A DNA stretch of 64,000 nt from Meconema thalassinum (GCA_946902985.2 OX336388.2:1212944609-1213008608), one strand, 5' to 3'; positions 42,920 to 54,750 are shown, numbered from the stretch's first letter. Program-made: numbers and translations. The notes: a model not told the origin generated them from the sequence alone.

Positions 42920-43275
42920 TTTAGTTGTTGCATTTGAGGGACTTGGACAATGTGGTCATTCAGACCCGTGTACTTGGGAACGTGTGGAATTTTGTATGGT
43001 AACCTGTGATATTGTGATGGCTGTATTATTGTGTGTGTGTGTATTCAGGTGAGAATTGGTGAAAGATGCGGCCGTGGTCTTAATTTAGGTACCATCTCCG
43101 TATTGGTTTGGAGTAGGAATGGAAAACCACTTCCAAGATGGTTCAGGTGGAGATCGAACCTACCTCTCTTAACTTTTACCTCACGAGGTAGAGTGTACCC
43201 TGTTACCGTCCTCAAACCAGATTTTTTTTTTGGCAGAGCCTGGAATTCAACCCGGACTTCCGGGGCGACAGCCGA
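42920..43275 (-). mobile_element. Dimeric tRNA-like SINE, near full length
   Basis: Tail TTGTTGCATTTGAGG on the plus strand, then the full body. Minus-strand B-box regions lie near 43150 (AGGTTCGATCTCC) and 43241 (GGGTTGAATTCC). The tail lies against the hexamer satellite. Confidence 0.78.
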
Positions 43276-43349
43276 TGATTTTTAATTTTGACACAAGGCA
43301 TATGCTCACCATCAGCTTTGTTTATGAATGTGAAACTTGCCTTACATTT

Positions 43350-43710
43350 TGTTGTGGTTGTTTCATTTGAGGGACTTGGACAACTATGTAATTTATCACC
43401 GTGTACTTTGGTGTGTCTAGAATTTGTCTTATAACGCGTGTTATTGTGGTATCTGTACTAGTGTGTGTAATTGTAATACAGGTGAGAATTGGGAAGGAGG
43501 TGTTCCTGGTCTTAAGTTTGGAACCATCCCAGCATTTGCCTGGAGAAGAAGTGGGATACCACGAAAATCTGCGTCCAGGATGATTGAGGTGGGAATCAAA
43601 CCCATCTCTTCTCAGCTTTGCCTTATGAGGCTGGATGTACTTCGCTCCAGACCTCAGACCAGAATTTAATTTCTTGACAGAGCTAAAAATCGAACCCGGG
43701 CCTCCGAGCA
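43350..43710 (-). mobile_element. Dimeric tRNA-like SINE, near full length
   Basis: Tail TTGTGGTTGTTTCATTTGAG, body, then minus-strand B-box regions GGGTTTGATTCCC (43590-43602) and GGGTTCGATTTTT (43688-43700). Same orientation as the preceding copy, only about 75 bp away. Confidence 0.78.
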
Positions 43711-43776
43711 TCACATTAACATAATACAGTAGTCAATTTACTCTCATCGTGCCGGGTTTAATGATAAAGATAGTTA

Positions 43777-43822
43777 TTATTATTATTATTGTTATTATTA
43801 TTATTATTATTATTATTAATAA
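43777..43822. repeat. (TTA)n microsatellite
   Basis: Mostly ATT units with one GTT interruption. Confidence 0.9.
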
Positions 43823-43984
43823 TAATATTTTCAGGGAACAACAGCTAGGTCTTCTGTCCTTGATAAGGATAGCCTCCTTAAGTGCATAATACACAATTAT
43901 CAGGCAGGCAGGCGGGACTTGTTTAGGGAAGGAACTGCTCCTGATGACCACTTGGCACCCTGTTATCACTCTCTTGGGGACGCA

Positions 43985-45050
43985 CCAATTGTTTTATCAT
44001 TAACACAAACGTGACTATTTTAAATGGACAAATTAGTGGTGTTTCTAGTTCCTTCATCAAACAAAATTTGGTGTTAATAATCTACCTTTTCTCTCGTGTT
44101 GTTCCATTTCTTGTTGTTAATTGGGATATTGTGTGCAAGCCTCTTTCTCTTTCAATTTTGTTCTTATCTTCCTTTTCAATGAACTTCGTAACTTTGTCTC
44201 AACAAGCTGCTATTAGCAAAGCCGCTTTCATGACCTCACCTCAGCCAGCGTCTTCATTACCAAATAATGTAAACAATGAGATGTACGTGTAGATTGCTAC
44301 TGAAAACAGAAAGTGGTTGTGATCTATCGCCTTTAAAGCTACATTCCTAAATGAATGTATTCGTTAATGATGGAGCAATAAAGCGGAATCCATTATCAAA
44401 CCTAACGTGTGCAAGGGAAATACATACATTTATTTTTTGTAAAGGTGGAGAGTTTTTATACGTTTCGACTATGCTTTCTTTTCAGATGCAGTGGAGGCTT
44501 TTATTCAGTCGAATGGGATTTATCCTGGAAATATTTCATGAAGAACGCGAGTAGAAATGTTTCAAGTAACACTCACGGAAAATATCGCATTTATATTTGA
44601 CGTAATGTCAAAGTTCACTTTGCGTGCAAAATATTAATGACTAGCATTTCTCTGCCTCTTAGGGGAAGAATACATCTCAACACGTTTACGCATGCATCCA
44701 GCGTCTCAGATAACGGGGACTCTTTAGTGTGCCTTTTATCTATAACTGAGAAGTCGAACAACTTTATGAAGCTCGTAAACATGTAGTACCTATTTTTAAT
44801 TAGTTACGAGGGTACTTGAGTACAGCCGCTTGATGAATCCAAGATCGTGCGAAGTGTTTGAAATGAAATATGCATTCGTGAATTAAGACCAATTGAAAGA
44901 ATCTCGTGAATTATTTTCAGTGCTTATCTAATGTAGTGGCTGTGTCTCTCCTTATAGTTCCATGTCCGACACCATTCATACTCAAGTCAAATCTTCTTTA
45001 CTTGACTCCAACGTAAAAAATCAATTAGTCCACTGCTCAAAATTGATTTA
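43985..45050. other. Unassigned stretch
   Basis: No supported gene. A 93-codon plus-strand frame (44011-44292) and a 67-codon frame (44351-44554) carry no recognisable motif. Confidence 0.45.
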
Positions 45051-45058
45051 TTTCCTTT

Positions 45059-45190
45059 GTTTGTGTCTTTGTTTCATTCTTTCTTTGTTTGTTTCTTTCT
45101 TTCCTTCTTCTTTCATTCATTCTTTGTTTCTTTCTTAGCTTGTTTGTGTCATTCTTTCTTTCTTTCTTTCTTTCTTTCCTTTTTTTGTGA

Positions 45191-45223
<33 letters not shown>

Positions 45224-45240
45224 TTTCTTTTTGTTTGTCT
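45059..45240. repeat. (CTTT)n imperfect microsatellite
   Basis: Irregular CTTT/CATT/GTTT units. A second tract lies at 45411-45465, on the other side of a SINE end (45304-45395). Confidence 0.9.
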
Positions 45241-45303
45241 TTTCCGTTGTATTTTTGTGTCTTTTTTGTATCTTACATTCCTTCTTTCTCGTGTTAGTAG
45301 ATT

Positions 45304-45395
45304 TACTGGCACGTTAAAGATCCCCTTCGGGGCAAAATTCCGGTGCCCTGGCCTCTCTAAAAGCCGCAGATGTTAAAAGGGACGTAAAACTAATG
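45304..45395 (+). mobile_element. SINE body end
   Basis: 'ggcacgttaaagatcccctt', 'cggggcaaaattccggtgcc' and 'ctctaaaagccgcagatgtt', matching the body of 40315-40490. The tRNA-like head has been lost. Confidence 0.6.
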
Positions 45396-45428
45396 ATATT
45401 GATATTATAATTTCTTTCTTTGTGTCCT

Positions 45429-45463
<35 letters not shown>

Positions 45464-45509
45464 GTCTTTGTGTCTATTTTTAGCCTACAACAAAAACACG
45501 GGCCGAAAA

Positions 45510-46984
45510 AAAGTGTGTCTGTCTGTGTGTGTGTATGTGTCTGTGTGAGTCTCTGTGTGTGTGAGTGTGTGTACTCTGAATGTCTGTCCCCTATCAATTC
45601 GAACACGGTGAACGCGAATTGAACGAAATTTCGTACAAAGGTAGCACTAGCAAAGGACACCTCAGTGTCATGTTTTATATCGCCGCCATCTTGACGCAAA
45701 CGTAATGGCGGCCACACAAATGTTCATAGCTTAAATCAAATTACGATTAACCTAATCATCCGATCTCTACTAAATTTTGCAACAACATACCTTTATAGAG
45801 GGAGCATCCTTTGACCAATCTAATAGGTCATTAGCCTAATAGTTTGCGGATGGCGGCCATCTTTGTGTCAAAATCGATTCCCCCTATTAATTAAACACGG
45901 TGAAACCGAATGAAACGAAATTTGGTACAGAGATAGCACTAGCAAAGGGCACCTCAGTGTCATGTTTTATATCGCCGCCATATTGACGGAAACGTAATGG
46001 CGGCCACATAAATGTTCAGAGCTTTAATCAAATTACGATTAACGTAATCATCCAATCTCTACTAAATTTTGCAACAACATACCTTTATGGAGGGAGCATC
46101 CTTTGACCAAACTAATAGGTCATTAGCCTAATAGTTTGCGGATGGCGGCCATCTTTGTGTCAAAATCGATTCCCCCTATCAATTCGAACACGGTGAAACC
46201 GAATGGAACGAAATTTGTTACAGAGGTAGCACTTGCAAAGGGCACCTCAGTGTCAAGTTTTATATCACCGCTATCTTGACAGAAACGTAATCGCAGCCAC
46301 CCAAATGTTAAAGGCTAAAATGTAATTACGACAAACCTAATAATCTAGTCTCTACCAAATTTTGCAACAACATATCTTTATGGGGGAAGCATATTCTGAC
46401 CAAACTGCAAGATCATCAGCCCAATAGTTTGCAGATGGTGGCCAAGTATTTGTGCAAATCGATTCCCCCTATCAATTCAAACACGGTGAAACCGAATTGA
46501 ACGAAATTTGGTACAGAGGTAGCACTAGCAAAGGGCACCTCAGTGTCATGTTTTATATCGCCGCCATCTTGACGGGAACGGAATGACGGCCACCCAAATG
46601 TTAAAAGCTTAAATCAAATTACGACAATCCTAATAATTTGATCTCTACCAGATTTTGCTACAACATGCCTTTTTGGGGAAAGCATCTTATGACTGACTAC
46701 AAGGTCATCAGCCCAATAGTATGCAAATAGCGGCCATGTATGTGTGCGAATCCATTCCCCATATCAATTCAAAGACGGTGAAACCGAATTGAATGAAATT
46801 TTTTACAGAGGTAGCACTAGCAAAGGGCACCTCATATTCATGTCTAATATCCCTATAGCACGTTGTATTTCAACAAGCTACTACAACCAACATTCAATTA
46901 TACTCCTTGAAAAGGACAAAGAGTTATAACACTACCCATGCATTTAGGAGAAAGTAGGCTATATGTTCTTCACTGAACATCTTG
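45510..46984 (+). mobile_element. Helitron-like element with ~290-bp internal repeats
   Basis: A (GT)n-rich block (about 45510-45575) is followed by 4.4 tandem units starting 'tatcaattcgaacacgg' at about 45590, 45888, 46177, 46469 and 46760 (periods 298, 289, 292, 291). Each unit holds 'aacgaaatttggtacagagg' and 'cgccgccatcttgac'. The 3' end is an ATGTTC/GAACAT hairpin (46963-46980) with CTTG (46981-46984) and T. No coding. The 5' boundary was not resolved. Confidence 0.65.
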
Positions 46985-46989
46985 TTCAT

Positions 46990-47107
46990 TCATTGTTAGT
47001 TTCTTTCCTTCATTGTTTGTTTCTTTCTTTCTTTCTTTCTTTCTTTTTCTCTTTCTTTCTTTCTTTCTTTCTTTATTTATTTATTTCTTTCTTTCTATCT
47101 TTCTTTT
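46990..47107. repeat. (TTTC)n microsatellite
   Basis: Imperfect TTTC tract right after the Helitron-like element. Confidence 0.92.
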
Positions 47108-48600
47108 GCCGTGATACTTCTATGTAGGCCGCATTGTAAAACAAATACCAGTAAGTTGTATAAAACTGAATGCTACTTGCAGTACAGCTAGAAACATCAA
47201 ATTTAGCTCAATGTTCTTTAATGATTCAGGGTATTTCAGATACATTAAAATCAATGAAAATATCTCGTCTCAGCACCAATTATGAGAAATAACCCATTTA
47301 TGACTTTTTTGTCACTTAATTTCCAATTCATAGTATTTCATTTCAAAAATGTATATCTTTTAGTTATTTCACGTTGTGTAATTTTCAAAACGTACCTTTT
47401 CCCAATATGTCGATTTTATCTTCATACAAGTAATTTGTTTTCCAATTACTTAGTAATCACTGAGTGAATGGTACATCTAGAACTAGTATAAACTTGAAAC
47501 TTAGAACAATGGTCGATAATAAATCAAGAAAGACGAGAAAAATGCAAATCTACGAATGTCTTTCTTTCTTTCCTTCTTTCTTATTTTTTCAAATTTATTC
47601 TTATTGTGTCGAATGCATTGGGGTTTAAATTCATCCCCTACTTAGAATACGTAAGTGAGATTTTTCCTTGTATATTCCAGAGAGTTCTCTAAACTGAGTT
47701 CGTCATCCCTTGCTTATTTTTCTGTTACTTCAGAGTGTGCCTCTTACCTTCCGTTAACTACTCCCATGCTTGACGTTACTTCCTTACCAGGACAAAGATA
47801 CTCACTTGTTGAGGGTTGAAGCATTTATTGTATTCTTGTCTCAAACATTTTAACGAGTATTTCTGATGTTCTTCCCGACCTATTTTGTCAACTTTTGCTT
47901 TAATTGAATCCTTTTGCCGCCTACTGTTTCACACAATTCATTAAGTACAAGTTTATTTGTTACTAGGCTTTATGTTTATTCAAATGTTTGCCATTACTAT
48001 GTCAAGGACAGCGCACTCTCTCGGCTGCCAATATATCTGTTGCACACGCCATATTGCTTATCGCTCTGCACATACTCCCCATCATACGAACATAATGTTC
48101 CGCACTCAGAATATTTATTACGGAGAGCTTAAAACTATAACGAAACTTTATTTATTTTAGGAATGTTTTTCGAGAGATATAATAAAACAAATCCCAACAA
48201 CTAGCCTATGTGGTATTGCTCCGGGTGGAGCGGTAGCCTGTAAAAGATATTGAAATTTGTCCACCAAGTCGATATCACTATCGTCGTTTATTTTTGAAAA
48301 CCGTCCCCAGAACCTAATCCAGTTCTGTATATATCCCCATCAAACTATTAAAGATTCAGTTTGGGTAAACTAAAGTTCTTTTTCTTGTTCGTCTCGATCA
48401 CACTCACAACAGCATCACAACGTGATAAACTCACTTTCATATTATTTTCGTACCTAACCTTTGTTTGTAGTCACTTTTTGGCATGCGGTACTGAATCAAC
48501 TGTCATCAGTCTCACGAGCGTTGAGGTAAATGAGTTAACATACATTACCTATAGTAGAAACACGCCAACAACGGAAACGAAGCTTGTTTAGTATTTTGTA
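47108..48600. other. Unassigned AT-rich stretch
   Basis: Only short open frames. No motif, RNA gene or repeat copy recognised. Confidence 0.45.
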
Positions 48601-48604
48601 GTAG

Positions 48605-48690
48605 TAGTAGTATTGGTGGTAATAATCCTCATCACAAAAGGTCGATAACCAAAACGTTAGGCCTCTTAAAACAACAATAATTTACATCAG
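48605..48690 (+). mobile_element. Retroposon end fragment
   Basis: 'ggtcgataaccaaaacgtta' then 'ggcctcttaaaacaacaata' is the inverted form of the end seen at 13508-13562. It shows the same AACAACAA tail. Confidence 0.45.
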
Positions 48691-50580
48691 CATTACTTGT
48701 GTAGCAATTCAATATTAATCATTATAATTATATGGAATGATGTGGAAATTATTATTATTATTATTATTATTGTTACGTGCAAGAGCCCGTCCCAACGTTT
48801 CAAACATGTATCTACCCCTGGATGGAATTCATGACATTTTGAATCGACCGCCTGGTGACTTGATTCCGTTTGTGAACACGAGATGGCACCTGCTGTCGGA
48901 CTTCGGGGTTCCTTCAAGTGGTTCCTTCTTCTCCGCTAGAATGCGTTAGTTGTGCCTTATAAAACTCTTCCTTTTCGTGGCATAATTGATGGCAATAATA
49001 TTCTACGTCATAAACAAAAGAATATATATACTTCATGATACCGCCAAATTTGTTACTTAATTATGACATTGTTGATTGATGTGTCAAGCCTTGATTGGAC
49101 GATGAATATTTACATGAATGCAGTTCGGTATCTGACGCGGAATTCTCCGCCATGTTGTGTGTTGCTGTCTGTCGTCAAGATAACAAGCCGGCTGCTGGTC
49201 CAAGAGTGTCTATCCGTTGCGCTAGGGGCCTTGGCCCCTAGCTTTTTCAAATATGAATACTTATTCAAGAAAAAGGAAACGCCTGTGCTACATAAGGATT
49301 TAATTTCATCGTTCCGCCGTGAAGAGGAAATATGCAAAGTAAATCGCATCTGGATACAACAGGAGTGCTTGTGACATCAAAACGGCGCATGGCGTGTTAG
49401 ACATTTTAAAGGCAATCAAGTGCCAGATTATATTTTATTTATATTGTGTGTTAATTATTTTATTTTCATTGTGTCTCCACTGAGAAGGATGTAAGATACG
49501 TTGCATTATACATTTATATTTATTATTGTTATGGAGCTCCGATATCGTCTTATAGTAATGTTTTAATTCTGTACCTTATTTTGTTTTATAGGCCTAATAT
49601 TTCTGTTTGTCAACGTTACCTGATATATATTTTAAAAAAAGGTTATGGTTTTCTTCGTACCTTCAGGAGACACATTTCTAAGGTTATTTTACGTTTTAAA
49701 TTATTATTTATTTTCCTTTGGCAATCTTGGGATTGGCATATTATTTATCTGATTTAAGATCCGTGGCTCCTCCCTCTTGTTAATAGTGTTTAGACGTAAT
49801 TGTTTTCCTCCGTTCTTTTCTTTCTGCTGATTTTAAAATTTAGTTTTGCTAAATTGTTTGCCGTAATTCGATCAGACATGCGGTCTCCTGTTTTTAGTGG
49901 CCATGTTTGTTTTTTGTTTTGCCGAAATGCATTCTGGTCTCGAGGTCAGTCTCTTGGCGCCGACCGCGAAGCTCTAACGTGTTGTGGTGTTAGCTTAATA
50001 TTTTTTAATTTAATCTTGTTGGTTTAACTTTGTGTTTTTGGTAAATGTTCCTGTGTTTTTCTCCGTCATGCAAATTTTGAATTATTTTCTGATCCTATTT
50101 TATTTGGTTAATTTTAATTTTTAATTTCTCGTTTCATCGTGGCCTGGATCTCCGCATGTCGGATTGGTATTGCATTCCCTTGTAAATTATCAAGCCCTTT
50201 CTCATTTAATCATGCCTGTAATTTTATTTTAATCTTTGGGCTTTATAACATTTTAATTTTTAATTTAATTCTTGTCTTTTTTTTTTTGCTTTGCAAGCAT
50301 GCATGTTCTGTTTCTGGTGGAGGTGCTCCTTTAAATTTTATCATTAAATTTTTATTTTATTTTTTTAGCAACTGTTGTGGCATTATTTCATCGACAGCAG
50401 TTCTGTCGGTTATTGGGGGGTGTGTGTAGAATAGCCTGTGCGTTCCCCTTCTCCATTTTCCTTCCACCCCTTTTGGTGTTCTTCTGTTGGGACATGTCTT
50501 CTGGAGGTGATTTTGTTGCTGAAGCGAGGCGGACCTCTAAATAAAAGGTAAGTAGGCCCACGCTAGCCGTCCAGGTGGTG
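48691..50580. other. Unassigned stretch, T-rich in its second half
   Basis: Includes a (TTA)n run at about 48749-48772 and a perfect 10-bp-stem hairpin at 49221-49242. Open frames of 70-103 codons (48737-48949, 49063-49374, 50139-50429) have no recognised motif. Confidence 0.4.
49221..49242. other. Perfect GC-rich hairpin
   Basis: GCTAGGGGCC, two-base loop TT, GGCCCCTAGC, then TTTTT (49243-49247). It stands out in AT-rich DNA. Confidence 0.8.
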
Positions 50581-50582
50581 GC

Positions 50583-50583
50583 A

Positions 50584-50621
<38 letters not shown>

Positions 50622-50622
50622 C
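50583..50622. repeat. (ATT)n microsatellite
   Basis: About 13 units. Confidence 0.95.
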
Positions 50623-51302
50623 ACCATGTTGGAAGCCATTTTCCAGTGTTGCCTTAGTAAACGAAAGTAATTCTGTTTAGTTGGTCAACACGATTGTACT
50701 CATTTGGATTGGGTGTTTTGCCCTAACCCTGTAAACATTACGTGAGATTGATACATTTCTATCCAGTAATTCAGTAATTGAGGTCCGTATTGACTAACTA
50801 TATATTAGAAACAAATTAAGGGATTCTGCCTTTTCAATGCATATAATAAACCTACTCACAGGTACATGTTTCGAAGGTTAACTCCCTCTTCCTCAGCCTG
50901 TACAATAAATATCAAAGATTAATTACCTTTATAAGTAAGGCCTGGGTGCACTAAAAAGCCGCTGAATCAGGCCGGTGTTGTGAGCCGCTATTTGGCTGCG
51001 TCATCGTAGGTTCGAACTAGTCTCCATGCAGCCCTTGGAGAACATCATGGCAAAGAAACCAAAGAATCCCTGCAGCCGTGCCATGCCCCGCCGTATGTAG
51101 TGCGTTTGGTCGCGAACAACAGCAGATCAAAAACGTGTCTCGCAAATATCACTCCTTTGGTTGTCCAAAGACATGCTATGGGACAAGGGGAAGGGAAATA
51201 GAGGACGGGAATAAAAACTAAGGGAAAAATGTGAATGTTTATGATGTGCCGTTAGCTGTTGTTTTGGGGTAGATGATTGCGAAAGATGAGAGCTATAATC
51301 AT

Positions 51303-52165
51303 TAGGGCTCGGATTTTTATGTAAATAAATATTTTTTTATGTAATTACATATTTTAAGCATTTTTTCTATAAACACATAAATTCCTGTTTTTCACTTATT
51401 AGCACATAAAAATACATAATATTTACATTTTCAAAAACAGTATGCTAGCTAGATCTTTCAGTTTATTGTATTTTTCTTATGTATTACTTCAAACTGTGAA
51501 CTATCTAATCTTCATGCAGAGCGTACGTCAGCTTGTAACTGTGTTATGCTTAACTTGTCGCCCCGTGCCTCTCACTGTGGAAGCCGGGATTTCCTTGTCC
51601 ATAGCCAAATTGCACCACGTGCTAGACCTCCCCACCCCCACCCCCGAGGTACCTAGAACAAGTGTCACTCACATGCAGTTCATTTCTAGCACTGTGAAGT
51701 GTAAGGCAGTTCTACGATGCCTCAAGTAAAAGCAACTACAAGTTATCGTCTGCAGCAGTATATTGCGGAATTTAAAGATAGCTTTACTTCTTATGGGGAC
51801 GTTCTGTTCTGCCAACCAAGTGGGAAAGCAATCAAAGCTGAACAGCGATCTCAAGTTACACAACACCTCAAGGGCGAGAAACATATTGCCGCAGTTTCGC
51901 GCCTTCAGAAGAAGTGTTTCGCGATAATCGTCGGTCATTTGTGATGGACAACCTGAAGATGTATCTCGTTGTGTATTGTAATGCTTCAGTAGTCAGTGAG
52001 GCATAGCATAAATTGCATTCGTGAGTAATGTATATTGCATATCTTCACATTAATAAACTAAATTATAATTAAATATTTTTACTTTTTTGACACATATTTC
52101 AGGTATTTTTAATACATAAAAAATAAATATGTTCCCTATTTTAGCACCTAAAAATCCGAGCCCTA
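51303..52165 (+). mobile_element. hAT-type transposon, 863 bp
   Basis: Perfect 8-bp target duplication ATAATCAT (51295-51302 and 52166-52173). Inverted ends start TAGGGCTCGGATTTTTA. Inside is a remnant frame with a hAT-style zinc finger (51717-51944). The transposase core is absent, so the element is non-autonomous. Eight-base duplication is the hAT hallmark. Confidence 0.88.
51717..51944 (+). pseudogene. hAT-associated zinc-finger remnant (75 codons)
   Basis: Reads SYRLQQYIAEFKDSFTSYG, DVLFCQPSGKAIKAEQRSQ, then VTQHLKGEKHIAAVSR. The pattern LFC..C...........QV..HL....H is the N-terminal finger of some hAT transposases and of the derived CGGBP1-like proteins. Here the second Cys is replaced (CQPS) while the two His (HLKGEKH) remain. 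It would bind transposon-end DNA. The frame ends shortly afterwards with no dimerisation or catalytic domain. Confidence 0.65.
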
Positions 52166-52629
52166 ATAATCATTATTGAATTTGGAAAATAAATGGTATG
52201 AATGGTGGAATACAAATGGTCAATTTATCTATTACTATACTATATAATGCTCACAACACCGGCCTGATTCAGCGGCTTTTTAGTGCACCCAGGCCTGGAA
52301 ATCCAATTAGAAGATCTTCTATGGAGAGTCGGAAACAATGGATTGATGAACATCGCATTATTTATTTCATAAACTGTATTCATGTCACTTATGTACTTAT
52401 AAAGGTAATTAATCTTTGATATTTACTGTACAGGCTGAGGAAGAGGGAGTTGACAACCTTCGAAACGTGTACCTGTGAGTAGGTTTATTATATGTATTGA
52501 AAAGGCAGACTCCCTGCGTGTGATACAAGATATAATAACATATCCTGACCAGTAGCGGTAGTTAAACTACTACTGGAACAAACTGAGTGTAAGTATTGTG
52601 TATATAATAACCCATACTTTTGTTGATAT

Positions 52630-52800
52630 AGATTTAATAGCTTAAGGGGAACGGATGATGATCACTTGACGATCGAAACTGGTCATCCAAGTGTTTTAAT
52701 AATCTAATGTAATTATTTTCAGGATTAGTGAAACACCCGTTACAATTGGGTGCAATCGTGTTGATCGACTGAAAAAAAGCATTAAATTTCCAATTTGAAT
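52630..52800. repeat. Interspersed repeat end
   Basis: 'gatgatgatcacttgacgat' and 'attgggtgcaatcgtgttga' recur inverted in 58095-58330 ('gcgatcatcatcag', 'tcaacacaaattgtgcccaat'), and in part near 22235-22262. Class unknown. Confidence 0.45.
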
Positions 52801-52939
52801 CAACAACATATTGGACAGTTTATTTATTTAATCGTGTCAGAAACATACATTATAACTTACAAGATATAACTTCAAACCTGGTACTATAAGCATTAATCAT
52901 TTTTGATGGCAGGTAGCAATGCGATTAAGCTCTACACAA

Positions 52940-54025
52940 GTACAAATTTAATCAAATGTGGCTTGACCAATATGCAGCTAGTTCACATGCTTCTTTAGTA
53001 GCGTCCATCACGTTCTGGGGAGAGCATGTAGTTGGACACAAGTTGCATACAAGGAGATGGTTCATTGTCTGTTCTTCACCGCATTCGCATAGTGTAGATT
53101 CGCAGACAAATCCCCACTTTCTCATGTTGGTCTTCGTTCTTCCAACTCCTGAGCGCAACCTGTTGAGTGTCTTCCATGTTGACCAACTTTTCTCGTGGCC
53201 TGAAGGAAGGCTTTCGGAAGGCATCATCCATCCTGCAAGGTGGCTGGATCTTGAACGCCATGAATTCATTCTAAAGTTCGATGGCGGTTCAGTGAGGCTT
53301 TCTGTTGCATGAAGAAAGCTTCTTCTTGACTTTAGCCTTTGGGTTGCTGGTTGATACCCATATTAAGTATGGGTCCTCAGGTTCAGTGCTTTAGATTTCT
53401 CCAGTCTGGATGCACACTCACGGCGAATAACTGGGGGTGGGATACCTGCTAGACAATAAACTTTATCAAGTGGTGTAGATCTCAAACATCCTGTAATGAG
53501 TCTGCAGGTCTCATTTAAGGCAACATCCACTTGATTAGCATGACTAGATCTACACCAGACAGGGCAGGCGTATTCTGAAGCTGAATAACAAAGGGCAATT
53601 GCCGAAGTTCTCAAGAGGGAAGGATGCGTCCCCCAGGTTGAACCCGATAATTTCCGGAGAATATTGTTCCGTGCAGATACTATTCATTTGGTGTTCAGAC
53701 AGTGTGTTCTATAGGTTAGTGATCGGTCAAGAGTTACTCCTAGATATTTGGGAGTGAAGCAGTGTTCTAATTGTTTACCTTCCCAAATTACTTGCAATTT
53801 TCTAGCTGCCTGTCGATTTTTGAGGTGGAAGGCACAGACTTGTGTTTTTGATGGATTTGGCTGTAGTTGGTTCTCTTGGTAATAACCACTTAGAATTTGT
53901 AAAGCATGGGAGAGCTTTTCTTCATCAAGTTCAAACGTTTCCTCTTGAGCTGCTAGAGCGACATCATCTGCATAAATAAAACTCTTTGTCTCTTGCGGGC
54001 GAGGCTGATCATTGGTGTAGAATTG
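52940..54025 (-). pseudogene. Jockey-type LINE polymerase, second half
   Basis: Minus strand is nearly continuous. FYTNDQPRPQETKSFIYADD places the catalytic YADD at 53960-53974. PNPSKTQVCAFHLKNRQ and TPKYLGVTLDRSLTYRTH follow. An in-frame TGA lies after CLNTK. SAIALCYSASEYACPVWCRS and RLITGCLRSTPLDKVYC come next. The C-terminal part (52952-53269) has LNRLRSGVGRTKTNMRKWG, then CECGEEQTMNHLLVC, the Cys/His tail of Jockey-clade LINEs. The enzyme would reverse-transcribe LINE RNA at the target. The 5' half is missing: the first Helitron segment starts 30 bases upstream. Frameshift and stop make it inactive. Confidence 0.9.
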
Positions 54026-54055
54026 GACAGTTAATAATTCCGTATCTTGATAAAA

Positions 54056-54750
54056 TCTCTATATATATAAAAATGAAAGTTTGTCTGTTTTTTCTGAATT
54101 TCCACGGAAATTTGCGATATTTGCGCGTTTCAGGCTGTTTTATGACGGATGCGCGCAAAAATAAATTTTTTGTCTGTCTGTCTGTCTGTGTGTCTGTGGA
54201 CAACTTCTTCGAGTCCTTATAACTTGAGAACGGCTGGGTGGATCAACGTAAAATTTGATACAGATATCCATCAGAGGCACCACACTAATCATTGATGTAA
54301 CTCTTCTCCGTAACTCTCTTTACAAGGGGCCCTACCCCCTTAAAATACATGCTGAAATAGGCGTAGAAGGGTGAAACAAAGCTCATTTTCAGCCCCTCAA
54401 TGTGAGAAACGAAACTCGGGGGCCCTTACCACATTTTAAGGCCCTAAAACCAACAGTTTTTGAGATATTCCCAGAAAACTAATTTCACATAATAAATTAA
54501 TGAAAGAATGCGTGCCGGTAACCATATCAACTGAATCTCAGAGGTCCATCTATTTCTGTAAGACGCAATGCAATTCCATTTATTACATTACTGTGAAGGT
54601 TTGCAAACGGCTATAAGGTTATAACGGATCCAAATTAAGCTGAAATATTCATTAATACATACAATGCGCTTAAGGAGTCAAGGGGTACTCTAGAATTTTT
54701 TCACGCGATTTACACGTGCGGGTGTGGTACTGAAGATCTATTATATCCCT
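54056..54750 (+). mobile_element. Helitron segment H1 (5' part, truncated)
   Basis: Starts TCTCTATATATATAAAAATG after A (54055) and follows the first ~725 bp of the element at 38265-39865 closely, including 'gagaacggctgggtggatc'. It stops at 'ctattatatccct', where H2 begins. The 3' half is missing. Confidence 0.85.

Larger units (their letters stand above)
50825..52515. mobile_element. Foldback element interrupted by a hAT element
   Basis: About 160 bp at 50825-50985 recur inverted at 52249-52293 plus 52395-52515. Shared blocks include 'cgaaggttaactccctcttc', 'aaggtaattaatctttgata' and 'ctgattcagcggctttttag'. The right arm has a 100-bp insertion. Between the arms lies the hAT element; without it the loop is about 400 bp. 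Confidence 0.75.

Noticed and set aside
41935..42933. 332-codon minus-strand frame of alternating Asp with Lys, Asn or Gly, and long frames on the other strand
   Set aside because: Explained by hexamer repeats that contain no stop in any frame. Both strands are open equally, and no start context, intron signal or flanking coding sequence supports a gene.
45037..45317. Lys/Arg-rich and Phe/Ser-rich frames around 45.04-45.32 kb
   Set aside because: Products of the (CTTT)n microsatellite; both strands are open for the same reason.
48737..49374. Frames of 70 and 103 codons, the first with a leucine run like a signal peptide
   Set aside because: The leucine run is the (TTA)n microsatellite, and no conserved motif was seen in either frame.
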